From assembly GCA_041741995.1 (NCBI GenBank), contig JBGSJN010000104.1:1-26847 (forward strand): 26,847 nt of DNA, read 5' to 3'. A program made the translations under genes and the position numbers. Origin of the DNA: WTXA01 sp041741995. Its GTDB lineage: Bacteria; Bacillota; TC1. The notes below the pieces were generated by a model. The model was not told the origin of the DNA and ran no database searches. It saw only the letters and a list, made by a program, of their open reading frames with translations. Below, in pieces: positions 7,070-14,316 of this stretch (positions within the stretch are counted from its first letter, which is position 1; each line of letters opens with the position of its first letter).

Positions 7070-8365
7070 CTACTCCTCCTCACTAGGTGTTAGTGTTATC
7101 ATTTCATCAAAGTTGGCTAATAGTTTAGCTACCCCGGTTGCTTTAGATTCTTCATCATCTATCTTTAGGACATTTTGCAAACTACAATCATCACAATGTA
7201 AATCACAATTATGACTTATGTAGTTATCAGGTTCATGATAGGTAGTTATTACCCCTTCATAATTTCGTAGTATCACCTTGTTATCAGACCAGGAAATAAG
7301 ATAGTTAGGCATTACTGGGATTTTACCTCCACCACCTGGTGCATCTATAACATAAGTAGGAACAGCAAATCCACTCGTATGGCCTCTTAGGCTTTCCATG
7401 ATTTCAATACCCTTGCCAACAGATGTTCTAAAATGTTCTAATCCTTCTGATAAATCACATTGATAAATATAGTAAGGTCTTACTCTATTTGCAGTGAGTT
7501 GATGCACAAGCCTTCTCATTATTAAAGGACAATCATTAACACCAGCCAACAGTACAGATTGATTACCTAAAGGTATACCAGCTAACGCCAGTTTTTCTAA
7601 AGCTTTCTTAGAATCTGCAGTTATTTCCCTCGGGTGGTTGAAGTGGGTATTTATCCATATAATACCATGCTTCCTTAATATATCTACCAAATTATCTGTA
7701 ATCCTAGAAGGAAGCACAACGGGCGTTCTAGTACCAATTCTAATAATTTCAACATGTTTTATCTTTTCTATTTCTCCTAGTAACCAGTCAATTAATTCAT
7801 CATTCAATAAAAACGGATCGCCTCCAGATAGTAGCACATCTCTTACCTCAGGTGTGTTTTTAATATATTCAATGCCTTTTAGCATTTGTTCCTTAGATGG
7901 AATATAGTCCTTATCCCCTACTTTTCTTTTCCTAGTACAATGACGACAATACATTGCACAAACGTTACTAACATGAAACAATACCCTATCTGGATAACGG
8001 TGAGTTATACCATCAACTGGACTATCTTTATCTTCAGCTAAAGGATCCTTCATATCATAATCTGCAATTTCCAACTCTCTTACATTAGCAAAAGCTTGTT
8101 TGAAAACCGGGTCATTTTTATAGTCCTTTTTATTAATCAAGGATATATAATATGGAGTAATCGACATTGGAAATTGATCTATAGTATACTTGATTCTTTC
8201 TTTTTCATTTTCATCAATGCTTATTCCCAAAATTTCTTCAACTTGTTCAACAGTTTTTACCGAATTCTTAGTTTGCCATTTCCAATCCTGCCACTTTTTT
8301 TCTTGGTCATCTGATAACCGCTCCTTATTGATTTTTCCCTTGGTTATTAATATTAATTCATCCAT
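7070..8365 (-). CDS. ablA: Lysine 2,3-aminomutase
   Basis: Radical SAM, PLP-dependent enzyme that moves the alpha-amino group of L-lysine to the beta carbon. The 4Fe-4S cluster motif is CAMYCRHC (Cys136, 140, 143), with basic TRKRKVG after it. The PLP-lysine region is DAPGGGGKIPVMPNY near residue 340. Late zinc-type cysteines appear in HNCDLHCDDCSL, as in the clostridial enzyme. Length 431 is normal. ATG at 8365 follows TAAGGAGG at a good distance. The gene leads a tight kamA-ablB operon, so the product beta-lysine is most likely acetylated as an osmolyte rather than fermented: no lysine-fermentation genes (kamDE, kal, kdd) are next to it. Transcription probably passes through a long leader with an intrinsic terminator (see 8384-8660). 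The symbol kamA is also used. Confidence 0.95.
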   Translation of the reverse strand: MDELILITKGKINKERLSDDQEKKWQDWKWQTKNSVKTVEQVEEILGISIDENEKERIKYTIDQFPMSITPYYISLINKKDYKNDPVFKQAFANVRELEIADYDMKDPLAEDKDSPVDGITHRYPDRVLFHVSNVCAMYCRHCTRKRKVGDKDYIPSKEQMLKGIEYIKNTPEVRDVLLSGGDPFLLNDELIDWLLGEIEKIKHVEIIRIGTRTPVVLPSRITDNLVDILRKHGIIWINTHFNHPREITADSKKALEKLALAGIPLGNQSVLLAGVNDCPLIMRRLVHQLTANRVRPYYIYQCDLSEGLEHFRTSVGKGIEIMESLRGHTSGFAVPTYVIDAPGGGGKIPVMPNYLISWSDNKVILRNYEGVITTYHEPDNYISHNCDLHCDDCSLQNVLKIDDEESKATGVAKLLANFDEMITLTPSEEE

Positions 8366-8383
8366 TTTTGCCTCCTTAAATAT

Positions 8384-8423
8384 AAAAAAAACACTCTAAC
8401 TCTTAAATAGAGTTAGAGTGTTT
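8384..8423 (-). terminator. Intrinsic terminator in the kamA leader
   Basis: A perfect 15-bp stem (8389-8403 with 8409-8423, sequence AAACACTCTAACTCT and its complement) has a 5-nt loop and is followed on minus by seven U (8390-8384). It sits about 19 bases upstream of the kamA start codon and downstream of the only strong promoter in the region. It would therefore stop most transcription before kamA unless it is antiterminated. No other minus gene lies upstream for it to terminate. Confidence 0.85.
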
Positions 8424-8660
8424 AAGCTTACCTGACTTAACAGTTCACTTTATACCATAACTATTGTATAGTATAGATTATCACCTTGCGATCCTAATCA
8501 AACCCCAGTTCTATAGTCCATTTTTCAGCAGAAATTTCTGAATTTACATGGTAGACTTATTCCAATCCACATTCTTTAATAGAACACGTAAAAGAACTCG
8601 CAAACCTCTTACTCAATCTGTTTACTTCAAGCAACTAGTATGGTTATTTTTCAATATCCA
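8424..8660 (-). promoter_or_regulatory. Candidate cis-regulatory leader RNA of kamA-ablB
   Basis: About 235 nt separate the predicted transcription start (near 8660) from the terminator hairpin. The stretch is less AT-rich than its surroundings and holds local pairings: CAGAAATTTCTG at 8529-8540 (palindromic), a TTCAG/CTGAA stem around it, GTGGA/TCTAC near 8550-8570, and GATTA/TAATC enclosing GGATCGCAAGGTGA near 8480-8500. These features fit a riboswitch aptamer or protein-bound leader upstream of an expression platform. I checked for the conserved blocks of the lysine (L-box), T-box, SAM, ydaO (c-di-AMP), glycine and cobalamin families and did not find them. The class is unidentified. The ligand could relate to lysine or to osmotic state, but this is inference. 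Confidence 0.5.
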
Positions 8661-8666
8661 CGTATT

Positions 8667-8695
8667 ATTATACGGTATGATTGCTACTTTGTCAA
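8667..8695 (-). promoter_or_regulatory. Consensus sigma-A promoter of kamA-ablB
   Basis: On minus, perfect TTGACA (8695-8690), a 17-bp spacer, and perfect TATAAT (8672-8667). Start is predicted near 8660, about 295 nt before the kamA ATG. A full-consensus promoter followed by a long leader is typical of genes controlled after initiation. Confidence 0.85.
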
Positions 8696-8872
8696 AATAA
8701 TGATACATAATAAGTTATACTTAATCCTTTTTCATTGTCTATTTAATCACTTAATGATAAAATTTAGGAAGTTGAATAATTCTCTACAAAAACTAAGAAC
8801 TTCATTAAATAGTTTGAAAAGCTTGTAACAAGAAAACATTCGATTCAATAATATTAAAGGAGTGATACTAAA

Positions 8873-10237
8873 ATGATTGATGTACTAATTCAAAACGCCA
8901 CAATTGTAACTGTCAATAAAGGGGAAATTCTAAAAAACAGCTCTATCGCAATCGATGGAGATAGAATTATAGATATAGGCGACAGCAAAGAACTTTCATT
9001 AAAATACCCGGAAGTTAAAAAATTAATTGACGCCAGCGAGAAAGTCGTCTTCCCTGGATTCGTCAATACACACAACCATCTTTTCCAAACTTTATTTAAA
9101 GGTTTAGGTGATGATATGGTAATAGCAGATTGGCTTAAAAAAGTCGCTTACCCATTATCAACTAATCTCACTGAAGAGCTTGCCTATAAGGGAGCTATGC
9201 TAGGATTAATGGAAAGCCTACACAGCGGCATAACAACGTCTTTGGACTATATGTATGCACACCCAGTTAAAAACCTCTCTGATGCCGTAATTAAGGCTAT
9301 GAACGACCTTAAAGTCAGAGGTATATATGCCAGAGGTTTTTTAAACAGCGGAGAATCACATGGAGCACAAAAAGCTCTATTTGAAACACCAGAGGAAGTC
9401 GAAAAAGACTTTAGAGAACTTGTAGCAAAAACTAAAGATACAAATAACGGAAGAATCAAAATTTGGCTTGCGCCTTCCAACCCATGGGCAAATACCAAAG
9501 AAATGCTTTTAAAGACTTGGGAACTTGCCAAGGAATTCAATACTGGCTATACTATCCATATTTCTGAAACTGAAGCTCCAAGAAGATTCACCAAAGAAAT
9601 ACATGGATATGATGATACAGAGTTACTTGAAGTGTTAGGTATTGTTGGACCAAATGTATTGTGTGTACATTGTGTTGCTATTAATGATAAGGATATTGCA
9701 ATGTTCAAGAAATATGATATGAAAATATCACATAATCCTGTTTGCAATATGTATCTAGCATCTGGTGTTGCACCAGTACCACAAATGATCAATGAAGGTA
9801 TTACTGTAAGTATCGGACTTGATGGTGCTGCCAGCAATAATTCTCAAGATATGATTGAATCAATGAAAACAACAGCCTTGCTTCATAAAGTAAGTTCTAG
9901 AGATCCAAAAATACTATCTGCTCAAAAAGTACTGGAGATGGCTACTATTGATGGAGCAAAAGCCTTAGGTATGGATAAGGAAATTGGGTCTATAGAGATT
10001 GGTAAGAAAGCAGACCTAGTTATTTTTAATCCTAACCTAGCTTCTAAATCTACACCTATGCACAATCCAATTTCAACACTTGTATATTCATCATCAGAAA
10101 GAAATGTAGAAACAGTTCTTGTTGATGGAAACATAGTGCTAGAAGATGGTAAGATTGTCGGCATTGATGAAAGAGCCTTCTGTAGAGATGCTCAAGAAAT
10201 TTCATTAGAACTAGCTAAAAGAGTATACCCTAAGTAA
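8873..10237 (+). CDS. Amidohydrolase, ATZ/TRZ and 8-oxoguanine/MTA-SAH deaminase type
   Basis: Metal-dependent aminohydrolase of 454 residues, the family's usual size. Visible active-site residues are the HxH metal ligands in VNTHNHLFQ (His67, His69), His229 and Glu232 in YTIHISE, His266 in CVHCVA, and Asp317 in GLDGAASNNSQD. The last motif and HLFQTLFKGLGDDMV are typical of the atrazine chlorohydrolase, 8-oxoguanine deaminase and methylthioadenosine/SAH deaminase branch. C-terminal AKALGMDKEIGSIEIGKKADLVIF closes the composite beta-sandwich. It likely deaminates a purine or related heterocycle in the cytoplasm, which fits the molybdenum hydroxylase operon 4 kb away, but the substrate cannot be fixed from sequence. 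AAAGGAG precedes the ATG. It is transcribed divergently from kamA and ends at a terminator now split by an insertion sequence. Confidence 0.85.
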   Translation: MIDVLIQNATIVTVNKGEILKNSSIAIDGDRIIDIGDSKELSLKYPEVKKLIDASEKVVFPGFVNTHNHLFQTLFKGLGDDMVIADWLKKVAYPLSTNLTEELAYKGAMLGLMESLHSGITTSLDYMYAHPVKNLSDAVIKAMNDLKVRGIYARGFLNSGESHGAQKALFETPEEVEKDFRELVAKTKDTNNGRIKIWLAPSNPWANTKEMLLKTWELAKEFNTGYTIHISETEAPRRFTKEIHGYDDTELLEVLGIVGPNVLCVHCVAINDKDIAMFKKYDMKISHNPVCNMYLASGVAPVPQMINEGITVSIGLDGAASNNSQDMIESMKTTALLHKVSSRDPKILSAQKVLEMATIDGAKALGMDKEIGSIEIGKKADLVIFNPNLASKSTPMHNPISTLVYSSSERNVETVLVDGNIVLEDGKIVGIDERAFCRDAQEISLELAKRVYPK

Positions 10238-10271
10238 AAAGGGAATAATATAAAAACAAAAACCAAAATAA

Positions 10272-10291
10272 AAAAGAACACAACCATCTGT
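10272..10291. terminator. Left arm of a terminator hairpin split by the IS
   Basis: AAAAGAACACAACCATCTGT at 10272-10291 is the exact reverse complement of 11971-11990. Removing the IS and one GAC target copy restores a nearly 20-bp hairpin with the loop around TGGA, followed by TTTT and then a seven-T run on plus. It ended both the amidohydrolase (plus) and the YczE-like gene (minus). Confidence 0.8.
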
Positions 10292-10340
10292 GGACTGAAC
10301 TGCTCCCTGTCAAGTAGACAGTGGAAATAATAAAACATAA

Positions 10341-11249
10341 CTAAGCGACTAGACTCCGATATTCCATTGGGCTCTGGTCGTTTAGTTTTTCTTGTATTCT
10401 CTCATAGTTATAGAAATCCATGTACTCTTTAATTGCATCTTTTAATTCATCAAAGGTTTTATAGCTATTCAAATAATACTTTTCGCATTTTATTATTCCA
10501 AAGAATCCTTCCATTGGACCATTATCGATACATTTTCCAACCCTAGACATACTCTGAGTTATTTTAGCAGCATCTAACTTATTTTTAAATTGCTTAGATG
10601 TATACTGAAATCCTCGATCACTATGAAATAGCGGTCTTGCCCCAGGTGAAAATTCCAAAGCCTTATCTAGTGTTTTAAATACGAGTTGATTGTTGTTGGA
10701 GTGTCCTAAAACATATGAAATGATAGACTTATCATACAGGTCTAAAATAGCACTTAGATAAGCCTTTTGATTACTACCATACTTGAATTCAGTCACATCA
10801 GTTAGCCACTTCTGATTAGGGCTTTGAGCTTTAAAATCACGATTTAATATATTCTCTGCGATGTGCTGCGGGGTAGACTTTACATAGTGTTTCTTTTTCC
10901 TCCGAATTACCGACTTGAGCCCTACAATCTTCATAAGTCGATATATACGTTTATGATTAAACTTCTTACCAAATTTTTTGCTTAAGTTTATCTTTACCCT
11001 TCTGTAACCATATATTCCGTCAACCTTTTCATAAAGGTTGATTATTTCACTGATTAACATCTTATTTTCAGTTTCGATTTTAGTTTCTTTTCTATTCACC
11101 CACTTGTAATATGCAGAGCGAGAAACACCAGCAATATCACATAGTAGGACTATTGATAACTGTTGCTCATCAAGTAATTGTTTGATTGCTATATACTTGT
11201 TTTCCTGTCTAATACTACTTAAGATCGCCTCCTTTCTAGTTCTTCCAAC
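10341..11249 (-). CDS. IS3 transposase OrfB, DDE integrase domain
   Basis: Catalytic part of the transposase, made as the OrfAB fusion by -1 frameshift at 11249-11255. From there the frame reads VGRTRKEAILSSIRQENKYIA… and QQLSIVLLCDIAGVSRSAYYKW, the usual OrfB lead region, followed by an HTH_21 segment (LYEKVDGIYGYRRVKINLSKKFGKKFNHKRIYRLMK). The rve core supplies the DDE triad in WLTDVTEF, LFHSDRGFQY and NGPMEGFFGIIKCEKYY. It ends in MDFYNYERIQEKLNDQSPMEYR, the standard IS3 C-terminus. An internal GTG at 11099 could give a shorter product, but the region upstream is clearly coding. Confidence 0.93.
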   Translation of the reverse strand, partial: VGRTRKEAILSSIRQENKYIAIKQLLDEQQLSIVLLCDIAGVSRSAYYKWVNRKETKIETENKMLISEIINLYEKVDGIYGYRRVKINLSKKFGKKFNHKRIYRLMKIVGLKSVIRRKKKHYVKSTPQHIAENILNRDFKAQSPNQKWLTDVTEFKYGSNQKAYLSAILDLYDKSIISYVLGHSNNNQLVFKTLDKALEFSPGARPLFHSDRGFQYTSKQFKNKLDAAKITQSMSRVGKCIDNGPMEGFFGIIKCEKYYLNSYKTFDELKDAIKEYMDFYNYERIQEKLNDQSPMEYRSLVA

Positions 11250-11902
11250 TTTTTTAAGAAGGCATTCTCGGCTCTTAGTCTCTCATTTTCTGACTTAATT
11301 ATCTTCATTTCAAGCTGAACTTTATCCTCTTGCGTTAACTCGTTTTCATCTTTTTTTCTTCCCCGTCGGTCTTTTAAGGCATCTTCGCCTCCAGACTCAT
11401 ATTTTTTCACCCACTGATATACTTGCTGATAAGAAACCTTATATACATCTGCAGTACTTTGATAGTCCAGTCCATTTGCAATACAAGACAATACGATTTC
11501 TATTTTTTCTTTCAAAGTAGTTGTTCTTCCCTTAGTCATAGATTGGCTCATTCCTTTCCCAGTTGCTTTAACTTCACTATGACTAGTATACTTCTTTAAC
11601 CATTTAAGAAAAACACTATGATCAGATATTTCATATTTTCTAATTACTTCTGCTAATTGAAGTTCTCCTGTAATGTAATCTTGTATAGCATTTACCTTTA
11701 ATTCACGTGAGTATTTTTTCCAGGTTGAAGACTCAATCAATCCTTCAGCACCATATCTCTCAAACTTATATATCCACACTAAAAATGTACTTTGATTTAT
11801 TTTATATTTTTTAGATATCTCGCTGAGTGTTCCTAATCCATCCTGATACTCTTTGATAATTTGAAATTTTTCCTCTTTGGTATACTTAACTCTTTTGGAC
11901 AT
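11219..11902 (-). CDS. IS3 transposase OrfA, helix-turn-helix protein
   Basis: DNA-binding part of the transposase, 227 residues. It has a tandem set of HTH units: YTKEEKFQIIKEYQDG…LSEISKKYKINQSTFLVWIYKFERYG, a second around ITGELQLAEVIRKYEISDHSVFLKWLKKY, and a third around IANGLDYQSTADVYKVSYQQVYQWVKKYESGG. A C-terminal leucine-zipper-like coil (EDKVQLEMKIIKSENERLRAENAFLKKLEE) carries the slippery A_AAA_AAG at codons for LKK. The longer, multi-HTH OrfA matches the IS150-like branch. ATG at 11902 is preceded by AAGGGGGGC. Confidence 0.92.
   Translation of the reverse strand: MSKRVKYTKEEKFQIIKEYQDGLGTLSEISKKYKINQSTFLVWIYKFERYGAEGLIESSTWKKYSRELKVNAIQDYITGELQLAEVIRKYEISDHSVFLKWLKKYTSHSEVKATGKGMSQSMTKGRTTTLKEKIEIVLSCIANGLDYQSTADVYKVSYQQVYQWVKKYESGGEDALKDRRGRKKDENELTQEDKVQLEMKIIKSENERLRAENAFLKKLEELERRRS
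11249..11255 (-). other. Programmed -1 ribosomal frameshift site
   Basis: On minus, the heptamer A AAA AAG lies in phase within …TTC TTA AAA AAG TTG… of orfA. A -1 slip continues as AAA AAA GTT GGA into the open orfB frame. This is the standard IS3-family heptamer, and orfA stops 10 codons later. Confidence 0.85.
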
Positions 11903-11970
11903 TAAAATGCCCCCCTTTCAGTAGCAGATTTTTTTTATTTAATCTGTCTACCTATAGGGGAGCATATCAG

Positions 11971-11990
11971 ACAGATGGTTGTGTTCTTTT
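11971..11990. terminator. Right arm of the split terminator
   Basis: Complement of 10272-10291. It now lies between the IS end and the YczE-like gene; with its partner 1.7 kb away it probably no longer forms the original hairpin in either transcript. Confidence 0.8.
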
Positions 11991-12002
11991 GTTACACTTT
12001 TT

Positions 12003-12650
12003 TTATTCAAATAACCAATTAGGAGAAAAGTTATCAAATATCTTTTTAAAGACTTTAATAAAATAGCCTGTTGATACAGCTACAACAACTGTTGCTATAC
12101 CAACTCCACGTACTTCACCAAACACTAGTAAAGATAAAGTAACACCAACTAACATAATAGATACATCCATCATAATCTTCACATTTCCAAATTTAGTTTT
12201 AAATCTTTCAGAAATAGCCATAACTAAACCTTCACAAGGATTAATTATCACATCAGCAATAATTTGCATATATATACCTAAAGCCATCAATAGACAACCT
12301 ACTATCAGTAGCAGCAATTGGCTAACAATAGAACCTGGTACTAGATTTGCAAATACCGAAAAACCGAAATCAATAAAATAACCAAAGAATGGAACTATTA
12401 ATATTTGCATTAATATATCCTTATTGAAACCCTTTCTTTGTACTAGGATCTCTATCAGTACGAAAGTCAGATTCAATATATTAGCTACCATGCCAAATGA
12501 GATTGGAAAACTTCCTGATAATACCAATGGTATTACTGATATTGGAGTGGTACCAAGTCCCATCTTGGTGCTTAGGGCTATTCCTAGACCTATTAATAAA
12601 AGGCCAGCAAGAAATATTACATAGCGTAAAATCATTTTTGTTTTAAACAT
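12003..12650 (-). CDS. YczE/YyaS/YitT-like integral membrane protein
   Basis: The start at 12650 (MFKTKMILRYV) has AAAGAGG five bases upstream; the ATG at 12665 contains that site and is less likely. The protein has about 5-6 hydrophobic helices: RYVIFLAGLLLIGLGIALS, the conserved GLGTTPISVIPLVLS loop, FGMVANILNLTFVLIEILV, then LLLLIVGCLLMALGIYMQI, the NPCEGLVMAISER loop, and a last VGVTLSLLVFGEVRGVGIATVVVAVSTGYFI. This is the YczE-like pattern of a membrane protein of unestablished role, perhaps transport. It is preceded by a leader hairpin almost identical to the one before the molybdenum hydroxylase operon. Confidence 0.85.
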   Translation of the reverse strand: MFKTKMILRYVIFLAGLLLIGLGIALSTKMGLGTTPISVIPLVLSGSFPISFGMVANILNLTFVLIEILVQRKGFNKDILMQILIVPFFGYFIDFGFSVFANLVPGSIVSQLLLLIVGCLLMALGIYMQIIADVIINPCEGLVMAISERFKTKFGNVKIMMDVSIMLVGVTLSLLVFGEVRGVGIATVVVAVSTGYFIKVFKKIFDNFSPNWLFE

Positions 12651-12700
12651 AATTACCTCTTTCATAAATATTTTAATATTGGAAACCTAGAAAATTTCAT

Positions 12701-12730
12701 AAAAAAAATGAGGGATTGAACGCCCTCATT
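12701..12730 (-). terminator. Hairpin with U-tract upstream of the YczE-like gene
   Basis: ATGAGGG (12708-12714) pairs with CCCTCAT (12723-12729), extended by one A-T pair, and eight U follow on minus. It may terminate the pilin-like gene that ends at 12820, or act as an attenuator after the promoter candidate at about 12783. The RNA loop reads CGUUCAAU; the hairpin at 18196-18219 differs only in the first loop base. Confidence 0.75.
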
Positions 12731-12782
12731 ACTCCTGTTTTCAATATCTTCTTATATTTAATTCTTAGATAATTCCTTTTTA

Positions 12783-12813
12783 ATTATAACACACTTGTGA
12801 TATTAATTACAAG
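12783..12813 (-). promoter_or_regulatory. Promoter candidate with dyad operator for the YczE-like gene
   Basis: On minus, TTGTAA and a perfect TATAAT are about 18 bp apart. CACTTGT…ACAAGTG, a 7-bp inverted repeat with a 10-nt gap, covers the -35 and spacer, as an operator would. It is 90 bp downstream of the pilin-like stop and ahead of the hairpin at 12701-12730. The inverted repeat could instead be a weak structure at the end of the pilin-like transcript. Confidence 0.4.
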
Positions 12814-12819
12814 TGGTTA

Positions 12820-13677
12820 TTAATCTTTTATCCATACACCATCAATTAAAACATAGGTTCCAGTACCACCTGCCAAATATGCCACTTTAAATTGATCAGT
12901 AAATGAGCCCAAAGCTTGATTTTGAATCATGGTTACTTTCGAGCCTATTGATATTTTTTGAATATTATTTCCACTAAAAGCAAATTGTTCAATAGAAATT
13001 AAGTTAGTCGGTAAATTCAATTCTGTTAAGGAATTATTTCTAAATGACCACAAATCTATTTTTTCAAGACTATTTGGAAATTCTACCTTTGTTAAATTAT
13101 TATCGAGGAATGCACGAGCATGAATCTGTTTAATATTACAATCTTCATCAAAATCAACTTTTATTAACCCCTTGTTTCTAAAGGCATCTTGATATATATC
13201 ACGTATTACTATACCCGACAGAGAAGAGGGTATTAAAATATCTTTTGCATTACCATTGTAACTTCCACTTAGCCTTCCTCCAATAGAAATTGACAGACCA
13301 TCGTCAACAGTAATTATATAAGAACTACCAGCATCTGAAACAAACCAAGTTTGTTGCTCAAAGCTCCAAGAAAACTTCACATCTTTACTTTGTGGAACTG
13401 GTACTTCGTCAATATATAATTCATTAACTAAAAGATTCATTAATTCATCATCGCTATTATTAATATTATTAAATGAACCATTGTCTGAATTATTAATTTT
13501 AAAAATCTCAGTCTTGTTATTAAGCATTCTTACAGTTGCTTGATCAGCTGTTGCTTTAGCACTATCTAAAAAGCCTAAATAAGATGGTATAGCAACAACC
13601 AACATAATAGCTAATAAAGCTATTATTACAATTACCTCTATTAAAGTAAAACCCTTAGCACTTTTATATATTCTCAA
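12820..13677 (-). CDS. Type IV pilin-like protein with BspA-type leucine-rich repeats
   Basis: I chose the TTG at 13677 (…RIYKSAKGFTLIEV) because AAGGTGA lies five bases upstream; the longer reading to 13731 has no such site. Residues 1-35 are a class III signal: basic leader, cleavage G9|F10, the mature Glu5, and a hydrophobic helix VIVIIALLAIMLVVAIPSYLG, so the protein is processed by a prepilin peptidase. A variable middle domain (ending VSDAGSSYIITVDDGLSISI) is followed by LRR_5 repeats of about 23 residues (IRDIYQDAFRNKGLIKVDF, IKQIHARAFLDNNLTKVEF, LEKIDLWSFRNNSLTELNL, LISIEQFAFSGNNIQKISI, MIQNQALGSF). No pilus assembly genes are nearby. Likely a surface-displayed minor pilin or pseudopilin used for adhesion. 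Confidence 0.85.
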   Translation of the reverse strand: MRIYKSAKGFTLIEVIVIIALLAIMLVVAIPSYLGFLDSAKATADQATVRMLNNKTEIFKINNSDNGSFNNINNSDDELMNLLVNELYIDEVPVPQSKDVKFSWSFEQQTWFVSDAGSSYIITVDDGLSISIGGRLSGSYNGNAKDILIPSSLSGIVIRDIYQDAFRNKGLIKVDFDEDCNIKQIHARAFLDNNLTKVEFPNSLEKIDLWSFRNNSLTELNLPTNLISIEQFAFSGNNIQKISIGSKVTMIQNQALGSFTDQFKVAYLAGGTGTYVLIDGVWIKD

Positions 13678-13756
13678 AATATTCACCTTAAAATAAATTT
13701 TATACATGTAAATAATAACATATTTATACAATTATGCAAATTATATATACTAGTTT

Positions 13757-14023
13757 TTAATCATAAATATCACTTCTATGACCAACTTCAACAACTGTAA
13801 TAGTTACCAGCCCATCATCAATCTTTGCTAATATCCTATAATCACCAATCCTGTATCTCCACTTGTCATTCAAGCTCCCTCGAATGGCCTTACCATACAG
13901 CCTTGGATTCTCACACCCCACAAGCTTGTTATCAATATAGGAAATGATGAACGATAAAATACCCTTATCAAGTTTTTTTATTTGCCTTACAGCATATGTG
14001 GTATATTCAACCCGATACTTCAT
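13757..14023 (-). CDS. RelE/ParE-family toxin
   Basis: 88 residues, the normal size for a RelE-fold mRNA interferase. It shows YRVEYTTYAVRQIKKLDKGILSFIISYID at the N-terminus, then GCENPRLYGKAIRGSLNDKWRYRIGDYRILAKIDDGLVTITVVEVGHRSDIYD. The basic helix, the arginines in RGSLNDKWRYRIGDYR and the C-terminal HRSDIY are the RelE signature. It overlaps the upstream antitoxin by 4 bp (ATGA), so translation is coupled. Expected to cleave ribosome-bound mRNA unless held by the antitoxin. Confidence 0.92.
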   Translation of the reverse strand: MKYRVEYTTYAVRQIKKLDKGILSFIISYIDNKLVGCENPRLYGKAIRGSLNDKWRYRIGDYRILAKIDDGLVTITVVEVGHRSDIYD

Positions 14024-14238
14024 AGGCCAAGTTCTCTTTTCAAATCCTTATGACTAACCCTATCCTTACCATTTTCCAACTCCCAAACTTTATCAAAAAT
14101 AGTCAGATCATAGTCATCTTCTATTTTTTCAATAACTGCCTCACGAACTAAAGAAGATAAATCAATATCATTTAACTCTGCATATTTCCTAATTAGCTTT
14201 TCATCTTTTTCATTTAATCTAACTGATATAGTTCCCAT
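14020..14238 (-). CDS. RelB-like ribbon-helix-helix antitoxin
   Basis: Start at 14238 (MGTISVRLNEKDEKLI) with GAGGTG six bases upstream. The N-terminus is a ribbon-helix-helix DNA-binding fold: strand TISVRLN, helix DEKLIRKYAEL, turn, helix LSSLVREAVIEKIEDD. The C-terminal tail (FDKVWELENGKDRVSHKDLKRELGL) would wrap the toxin. 72 residues, usual for the family. The perfect palindrome at 14256-14276, 18 bp upstream, is the obvious autoregulatory operator. Confidence 0.9.
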   Translation of the reverse strand: MGTISVRLNEKDEKLIRKYAELNDIDLSSLVREAVIEKIEDDYDLTIFDKVWELENGKDRVSHKDLKRELGL

Positions 14239-14255
14239 AATACACCTCATTAAAC

Positions 14256-14276
14256 TTGTAATACATTGTATTACAA
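14256..14276. promoter_or_regulatory. Perfect 21-bp palindrome, antitoxin operator
   Basis: TTGTAATACA (14256-14265), a central T, and TGTATTACAA (14267-14276) form a flawless dyad just upstream of the antitoxin start. Ribbon-helix-helix antitoxins repress their own operon by binding such sites. A TTGACA -35 candidate lies farther upstream, within the U-tract of the preceding terminator (about 14310-14317), without a clear -10. Confidence 0.8.
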
Positions 14277-14316
14277 TATTATATTTAGATTATCACTAAG
14301 TGAAACTTCTGTCAAT

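Larger units (their letters stand above)
10296..11969 (-). mobile_element. IS3-family insertion sequence, complete
   Basis: About 1.67 kb bounded by terminal inverted repeats: TGAACTGCTCCC…GTAGACAG at the left end and, on the other strand, TGATATGCTCCC…GTAGACAG at the right end, aligned without gaps. The flanks carry a 3-bp direct repeat GAC (10293-10295 and 11970-11972), a target-site duplication of normal size for this family. It contains overlapping orfA and orfB with an A_AAA_AAG slippery heptamer. Both genes and both ends look intact, so it may be active. Insertion is exactly in the loop of a terminator hairpin. Confidence 0.9.

Noticed and set aside
8424..8660. Lysine riboswitch (L-box) upstream of kamA
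   Set aside because: The stretch AGAGGTTTGCGAG and a CTGGGG were tempting, but the GCCGAAG and CTGTCA-type core blocks are missing and the helices do not line up.
8640..8828. 62-codon plus-strand reading frame between kamA and the amidohydrolase
   Set aside because: It runs through the kamA promoter, has no ribosome binding site, and shows AT-driven composition with no protein pattern.
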